The translations under genes were made by a program, and so were the position numbers. From the NCBI GenBank assembly GCA_905214825.1, contig CAJMNV010000065.1, positions 1 through 10,706 of the forward strand: a DNA stretch of 10,706 nucleotides. The letters run 5' to 3'. Source of the stretch: an uncultured bacterium (lineage in GTDB: Bacteria; Bacillota; Clostridia; Lachnospirales; Anaerotignaceae). The notes beneath the pieces were generated by a model that saw only the letters and a program-made list of their open reading frames with translations, did not search any database and had not been told where the DNA came from. Positions 7,376-10,706 of the stretch are shown piece by piece. Within the stretch, counting starts at the first letter, position 1. Each line of letters starts with the position of its first letter.

Positions 7376-7702
7376 TTAAAATTTATGGAACTGCTCCACG
7401 TCTAATATAAATACGGTTGCACCACCCACTTTGACTTCAATGGGTGCCATAATAAAACCATGCATTGTACCACAAGAAGATGGTAATGTTGCATATTGTG
7501 TTCTGGCTCTGCTATTTTCTTCAATAACATGTAATGCTTTCTCCACTTTATCATCGTCCACACCTGTCATAATGGTTGTGTTGCCGCTACGCAAAAAACC
7601 ACCTTTTGTTGCCAATCTAGTCACTTGAATTTCTGCTTCATTCAATGCCGCAATCACATCGCCTGCATCTTCATCTTGTACAATCGCAATCATCAGTTTC
7701 AT
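7376..7702 (-). CDS. darA: Cyclic-di-AMP receptor DarA (PstA, YaaQ), PII-like
   Basis: The 108-residue protein belongs to the PII-like DUF970 family (DarA in B. subtilis, PstA in Staphylococcus and Listeria), a cytosolic trimer that binds the second messenger cyclic-di-AMP. The opening KLMIAIVQDEDAGDVIAAL and the core TRLATKGGFLRSGNTT (28-43) are diagnostic. Residues T28, G35, F36, N41 and G47 match the ligand-contact positions I recall for S. aureus PstA, so ligand binding is probably retained. The downstream effector is unknown in the family. GGAGGGG lies about nine bases before the ATG. It sits between tmk and holB as in B. subtilis, but without yaaR between it and holB. Confidence 0.96.
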   Translation of the reverse strand: MKLMIAIVQDEDAGDVIAALNEAEIQVTRLATKGGFLRSGNTTIMTGVDDDKVEKALHVIEENSRARTQYATLPSSCGTMHGFIMAPIEVKVGGATVFILDVEQFHKF

Positions 7703-7735
7703 AGAAAAACCCCTCCTTTGCTTTATGCCATATTT

Positions 7736-8362
7736 TTAAAATCCAAGCAAAGCATCTAGCCGCTTTTGGATTTCTGCAAACACACTTTCCATACTACCAG
7801 AGGCATCAATACGACAAATCCGTTGCGGCTCTGCCTGATATAACATTTGGTATCCTACATATACTTTTTCATGGAATTGAGACTTTTCCAATTCCACTCT
7901 ATCCATTGTGTGATTTTGTTCCTGTTTTTTACGCAAAATGCCTTGTTTTGGCGGCAAATCCAAAAATATAGTCAAATCCGGCTGACAACCTCCCGTGGCA
8001 ATTTCATTGACTTTTGCCACCACATCACCCAATTCTCTTCCATATCCTTGATATGCAATGCTGGAATCTGTAAAACGGTCTGTTACAACTACTTTTCCTT
8101 GTTGCAATGCAGGGATAATTTTTTGTTCCACATGTTGGGCTCTACTTGCCGCATATAACAACATTTCTGTTTTTGCCGTCATTTCGGTATATGTGGCATC
8201 TAACAACAATGCTCTGATGGCTTCGGACACTGCTGTTCCCCCAGGTTCTCTTGTGACAACCAAATCCACTCCTTTTTGTTGCAGATATGCAATGATATTT
8301 TGCAACTGTGTAGATTTTCCACTGCCGTCACTGCCCTCTACCGAAATCAAATAGCCTTTCAT
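7736..8362 (-). CDS. tmk: Thymidylate kinase
   Basis: Tmk phosphorylates dTMP to dTDP in the cytosol, the step common to de novo and salvage routes to dTTP. The 208-residue chain has the P-loop GSDGSGKST (10-18), the substrate loop REPGGT (38-43), the DR-containing segment TDRFTDSSIAYQGYGR (94-109) and a LID-region segment DRVELEKSQFHEKV near residues 156-169. All catalytic parts look intact. It is the first gene of a seven-gene operon and follows its own vegetative promoter. GAGGTG is about six bases before the ATG. darA starts 33 bases after its stop. Confidence 0.97.
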   Translation of the reverse strand: MKGYLISVEGSDGSGKSTQLQNIIAYLQQKGVDLVVTREPGGTAVSEAIRALLLDATYTEMTAKTEMLLYAASRAQHVEQKIIPALQQGKVVVTDRFTDSSIAYQGYGRELGDVVAKVNEIATGGCQPDLTIFLDLPPKQGILRKKQEQNHTMDRVELEKSQFHEKVYVGYQMLYQAEPQRICRIDASGSMESVFAEIQKRLDALLGF

Positions 8363-8392
8363 GTTTGCACCTCAATCTCATTCTTTTTTCAA

Positions 8393-8421
8393 ATTATATC
8401 ATATTCACACAGAATAATCAA
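8393..8421 (-). promoter_or_regulatory. Sigma-A-type promoter of the tmk operon
   Basis: On the minus strand TTGATT (8416-8421) and a perfect TATAAT (8393-8398) are 17 bases apart, about 30 bases before the tmk start codon. It lies just after the sipL terminator, so the housekeeping operon is insulated from the sporulation gene upstream. Confidence 0.8.
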
Positions 8422-8440
8422 AAAAACTTACCTTCCTTTT

Positions 8441-8486
8441 ATAAATAAAATACGGCATATCTCACCAAATGCTAGGAGTATGCCGT
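8441..8486 (-). terminator. Intrinsic terminator after sipL
   Basis: ACGGCATA (8452-8459) and TATGCCGT (8479-8486) form an 8-bp stem, extended by CTC/GAG (8461-8463 with 8476-8478) past a one-base bulge. On the minus strand it is followed by ATTTTATTTAT. The plus-strand side is also T-rich (8486-8499), so it could act in both directions. Confidence 0.72.
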
Positions 8487-8496
8487 TTGTTTTATT

Positions 8497-10056
8497 TTAT
8501 CGAAAATTTTTTCGCAGTATCAACAACTTTTGCCCAACATACAATCTGTCAGGATTTTCAATATCATTCATCATCAATATTCTTTCAGGCGTTGTACGAT
8601 ATTTTTTTGCAATATTCCATAATGTATCACCAGGTTGCACCATCACAATGACCGCCCCGGGTTGTGTGACGTTTTCTGCAATTTCTTCTTCCTGCAAATC
8701 TATCACCATTGTCAACTGTTGATTGCGTAACACTTTTGCATACAACATCACTTGTATACGACATTCGCCCTCATTTTCTGTCAACAATCGAAAATCTGCT
8801 TCTTCCCATGTGCCTCTCACACAAACCGTATCACCTGCATTTGCACCTTTTACTTCTATGGTTCGTGTAAACGGAAATCCTCTATGTATCACGCATACAG
8901 GCATTTCATCATCTTGACACAAATACAATATTTCTGTATGTAATACCCCTTCTACAGTAACAGTATCTGTATCTGCTTTTGCATCTGTGATTTGCACATT
9001 GCCCCACACACGCACTGCCTGCATCATGGGCATTTCATTTTCTTCCAAACGTACCATTTCTTTCACAGTAAAACGATTTTGTGCCACACCTGCTGTCATA
9101 GGAAATGTCACATTTTCCTGTATGGGTTTTAAATTTTGTTCCAAACCATAAGCATCTGTCACAAATGATTTTTCTGCCACCTCTGACGCTTTCAAATCTT
9201 CATAAATAATCACATCAACGGCTATTTCTCTTGGTTCTCCGTCTTCATCCACTTCCGGAGTAACTTCTGTTTCTCCCACAGACAATTTGACATCAGCAAT
9301 GCTTTGTGGTGTCACACCATTTGCCTCTATAAATCCATGAAATGGAATTTCTTGTTCCACGGCCATAGGCATACCATTGGTATCATCGCTATACAACACA
9401 GAAACCCACAAATTCCCTTTGATACCGACTTTACCGTCCATGGGACGAATATCCGTATTGGAAATACTCACAGATGTATCCAATATTTCTCCAATAGCAG
9501 GCTGGTCATGCGGTACTGTCATTCTGCCCTTGACTGTAAACCTGTCCTTTTTGTCTGTGATAGGTTGTTCTGTCAAAACCTTTGACCACAAAAGCTCTGC
9601 ATCATTTTCTTTTGTACCAAATACCATCTGCCAATTTGCTTTCCATTCTGCTTCTGCTTCTGCTTCAATGACGGCACGCAGCCCAACCTTTCTGTCGTTG
9701 ATTAAATTACATTCCAAATGTTCCAATTCCAAGTACAAATCCACTGTATCATCTTTTTGTAACCCTTCCATATACAATGTTTCTTGTATGGGCAAAGCAG
9801 ATGACATGGCATATATCGGACGCTCTCCTCCAATGGCACGATACAATATGGTTACAACCAATTCCCCACGAAAACTCACTTTTTCCTCTGCCGTTTTGAC
9901 TTCTTGTAAGCGAATACGACCTTTGCAACGCAATACTTGCTTTACGTCTGGTTTTGTATCTGGCACAATCATATCGCCTTCCAGCAAAATACGAGAACTC
10001 TGTTTTCCTCTTTGCTGTTTTAGTGTAACGGCATCTTTTATCAACTCCAAGGGCAT
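8497..10056 (-). CDS. sipL: SipL-type spore coat morphogenetic protein (SPOCS/DUF3794 repeats + LysM)
   Basis: The 519-residue protein has three SPOCS (DUF3794) modules at roughly 20-100, 155-250 and 330-460. The first contains ILLEGDMIVPDTKPDVKQVL; later copies repeat a VKG(R/N) and LYS/LYL pattern. A C-terminal LysM domain (about 472-514) has QPGDTLWNIAKKY and LYVGQKLLI. In Clostridioides difficile, SipL has this layout, binds the coat ATPase SpoIVA through LysM and is needed for coat encasement around the forespore. The same role in the mother-cell cytosol is inferred here. The ATG at 10056 has AAGGAGGTC seven bases upstream. A sigma-E-like promoter lies about 75 bases before the start and an intrinsic terminator follows, so the gene appears to be monocistronic. 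No signal peptide is visible, as expected. Confidence 0.93.
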   Translation of the reverse strand: MPLELIKDAVTLKQQRGKQSSRILLEGDMIVPDTKPDVKQVLRCKGRIRLQEVKTAEEKVSFRGELVVTILYRAIGGERPIYAMSSALPIQETLYMEGLQKDDTVDLYLELEHLECNLINDRKVGLRAVIEAEAEAEWKANWQMVFGTKENDAELLWSKVLTEQPITDKKDRFTVKGRMTVPHDQPAIGEILDTSVSISNTDIRPMDGKVGIKGNLWVSVLYSDDTNGMPMAVEQEIPFHGFIEANGVTPQSIADVKLSVGETEVTPEVDEDGEPREIAVDVIIYEDLKASEVAEKSFVTDAYGLEQNLKPIQENVTFPMTAGVAQNRFTVKEMVRLEENEMPMMQAVRVWGNVQITDAKADTDTVTVEGVLHTEILYLCQDDEMPVCVIHRGFPFTRTIEVKGANAGDTVCVRGTWEEADFRLLTENEGECRIQVMLYAKVLRNQQLTMVIDLQEEEIAENVTQPGAVIVMVQPGDTLWNIAKKYRTTPERILMMNDIENPDRLYVGQKLLILRKNFR

Positions 10057-10131
10057 ACTGTTTGACCTCCTTATTTTTCATCGGCATACGCTTCCCGTTT
10101 TTGCGGATTGCCTGACAATACTTTCTTTGTA

Positions 10132-10159
10132 AATATATGATACCGCATGAAAAATATGA
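10132..10159 (-). promoter_or_regulatory. Candidate sigma-E (mother-cell sporulation) promoter of sipL
   Basis: On the minus strand TCATATT (10153-10159) and CATATATT (10132-10139) are 13 bases apart. They resemble the B. subtilis sigma-E elements (KMATATT and CATACAAT) with mismatches only in the -10 box. sipL of C. difficile is a sigma-E gene, so the match agrees with function. This is the only recognisable signal in the 171-base gap 10057-10227 apart from the sipL ribosome site at 10064-10072. Confidence 0.5.
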
Positions 10160-10227
10160 TAGGTTTCCCTTTTTGATTTTACTGTGTGTATGGGAAAAAG
10201 AAAAACAATACACCATATCATCTGTTT

Positions 10228-10620
10228 TTATGAGATAGGACTTTGTGCATTTTCCGCATCAATCCATATAAAAGGTTCTTTTATATTATGTTTATCAAAA
10301 ATATCCGCTTCTATTTTTTCATAAAATGAAAGACCTTCTGGTGTATTTGGCTCTGGTTTTATAGGGTTTGCCTTTCGATAATCACCATAATAAAATGTCA
10401 TTGCCAAATAATAATATGGCCAATCATGTGTTTCAAAACAAACTTCTGACATAGTTTTTATAGATGCAAAATAATCTATATGTGCATTGACACAAATACT
10501 TGCTTGTTCATAACAAATACCAACATATTCCACAATCAACCATTTCACCAGTTCACAATAACTATATTGGTTCACAATCACAATTTCATTGCCATCTGTA
10601 ACCACTATATCATCTTTCAT
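10228..10620 (-). CDS. Hypothetical 130-aa protein, acidic and aromatic-rich
   Basis: I do not recognise this protein. It has no signal peptide or clear membrane segment. It is rich in Tyr, Phe and Trp, notably HDWPYYYLAMTFYYGDYRK in its middle, and ends in an acidic stretch with FIWIDAENAQ. Size and composition recall small immunity or orphan accessory proteins, but I cannot name a family. The ATG at 10620 is chosen because AAAGGAAAAGGAA lies just upstream. A longer reading to 10695 passes through the IS605-type end and is rejected. The gene begins 33 bases after that end, too little room for a full promoter, so it is either driven by transcription leaving the element or was cut off from its promoter. 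No strong terminator follows before sipL. Confidence 0.7.
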   Translation of the reverse strand: MKDDIVVTDGNEIVIVNQYSYCELVKWLIVEYVGICYEQASICVNAHIDYFASIKTMSEVCFETHDWPYYYLAMTFYYGDYRKANPIKPEPNTPEGLSFYEKIEADIFDKHNIKEPFIWIDAENAQSPIS

Positions 10621-10657
10621 ATAGTATTCCTTTTCCTTTCTATCCACTACAAGTGAA

Positions 10658-10706
10658 CTACTCCGACTTATAGAAGTCGGAGCTTCCTGCTTCAACCACT
10701 ACTGCG
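10658..10706 (-). CDS. tnpB: TnpB C-terminus (RNA-guided nuclease of IS200/IS605 family), partial
   Basis: Only the last 15 or so codons are present; they read AVVVEAGSSDFYKSE and then TAG. An (V)VEAGS run followed by residues encoded by the terminal hairpin is typical of TnpB C-termini in Clostridia. The whole catalytic RuvC part is outside the window, so intactness cannot be judged. The frame overlaps the hairpin, as is usual when the tnpB 3' end and the right end coincide. Confidence 0.6.
   Translation of the reverse strand, partial: AVVVEAGSSDFYKSE
10661..10682. repeat. Perfect subterminal hairpin of the IS605-type right end
   Basis: CTCCGACTT and AAGTCGGAG form a perfect 9-bp inverted repeat around the loop ATAG. 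In this family such hairpins are recognised by the Y1 transposase TnpA on single-stranded DNA and also form the 3' stem of the omega RNA. Confidence 0.8.

Larger units (their letters stand above)
10633..10706 (-). ncRNA. Putative omega RNA (reRNA) 3' part with guide
   Basis: TnpB proteins work with an RNA made from the 3' end of tnpB and the right end, whose guide is the roughly 16-20 bases just outside the element. Here that would be TTGTAGTGGATAGAAAGGAA (10652 down to 10633), which includes the ribosome-site region of the 130-aa gene. This rests on the family model; the scaffold start is outside the window. Confidence 0.35.
10653..10706 (-). mobile_element. Right end of an IS200/IS605-type insertion sequence (tnpB type), rest beyond window
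   Basis: Read on the minus strand, the last codons of a TnpB-like frame are followed by a perfect hairpin and then GTAGTTCAC. A GC-rich hairpin ending in GTAGTTCAC is the usual right terminus of this family, which has no terminal inverted repeats and uses subterminal hairpins instead. The boundary is placed after TTCAC at 10653. The left end and any tnpA lie beyond the right edge. Confidence 0.72.

Noticed and set aside
8437..8450. AT-only palindrome TTTTATAAATAAAA as an operator
   Set aside because: It forms the T-rich tail of the sipL terminator and is likely by chance in A+T-rich DNA.
10186..10213. Inverted repeat GTGTAT/ATACAC as a terminator after the 130-aa gene
   Set aside because: It has a 6-bp stem with a 16-base loop and no T run directly after the stem.
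9377..10216. Plus-strand frame 9377-10132 and minus-strand frame 9749-10216
   Set aside because: Both overlap sipL or its promoter region in another frame and show no family features.
10621..10695. N-terminal extension of the 130-aa protein to 10695
   Set aside because: It reads through the hairpin and terminus of the IS605-type element, out of frame with the tnpB end.

Overview
The window is A+T-rich and every credible gene lies on the minus strand, so transcription runs from the right edge to the left edge. The gene set points to a spore-forming, low-GC Firmicute of the class Clostridia. The evidence is the tmk-darA-holB-ricT-trmN6-rsmI housekeeping cluster, a SipL-type spore coat protein (three SPOCS/DUF3794 modules plus a C-terminal LysM), and a giant 2-hydroxyacyl-CoA dehydratase activase-type protein of a kind known from anaerobes. 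A Lachnospiraceae-like host is plausible, but I cannot fix the genus from sequence alone.

Right to left, in transcription order. (1) 10653-10706 is the right end of an IS200/IS605-type element: the last codons of tnpB, a perfect 9-bp hairpin and the terminal TTCAC. The rest lies beyond the window. (2) 10228-10620 is an unrecognised 130-aa acidic, aromatic-rich protein that starts 33 bases after the element. (3) 8497-10056 is sipL, with a mother-cell sigma-E-like promoter upstream and an intrinsic terminator downstream. (4) 3517-8362 is a seven-gene operon: tmk, darA, holB, ricT, trmN6, rsmI and an unknown 121-aa membrane-anchored protein. It has a clear vegetative promoter (TTGATT, 17 bases, TATAAT), tight or overlapping junctions and an intrinsic terminator at its end. 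(5) 2663-3472 is a polytopic TraX-family protein. (6) 1-2520 is a TetR-family regulator that overlaps a partial giant activase gene running off the left edge. A strong promoter and a perfect 18-bp palindromic operator precede the regulator.

The operon at 3517-8362 joins dTMP synthesis (Tmk), a cyclic-di-AMP sensor (DarA), clamp loading (HolB), the Fe-S protein of the Ric complex (RicT), and tRNA and 16S rRNA modification (TrmN6, RsmI). It resembles the Bacillus subtilis tmk-yaaQ-yaaR-holB-yaaT-yabA-yabB-yazA-yabC cluster without yaaR, yabA and yazA. The TetR-activase pair looks like an autoregulated two-gene unit.

The most notable points are a tandem activase whose two halves each carry the cluster-ligand cysteines at identical 39-residue spacing, so one chain could form the pseudo-dimer that classical activases make from two; an IS605 end whose predicted omega-RNA guide would run into the leader of the unknown 130-aa gene; and the unrecognised 121-aa and 130-aa proteins. 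There is no CRISPR array, rRNA or tRNA gene, and no gene-free stretch over 300 bases. The largest gap is 10057-10227.
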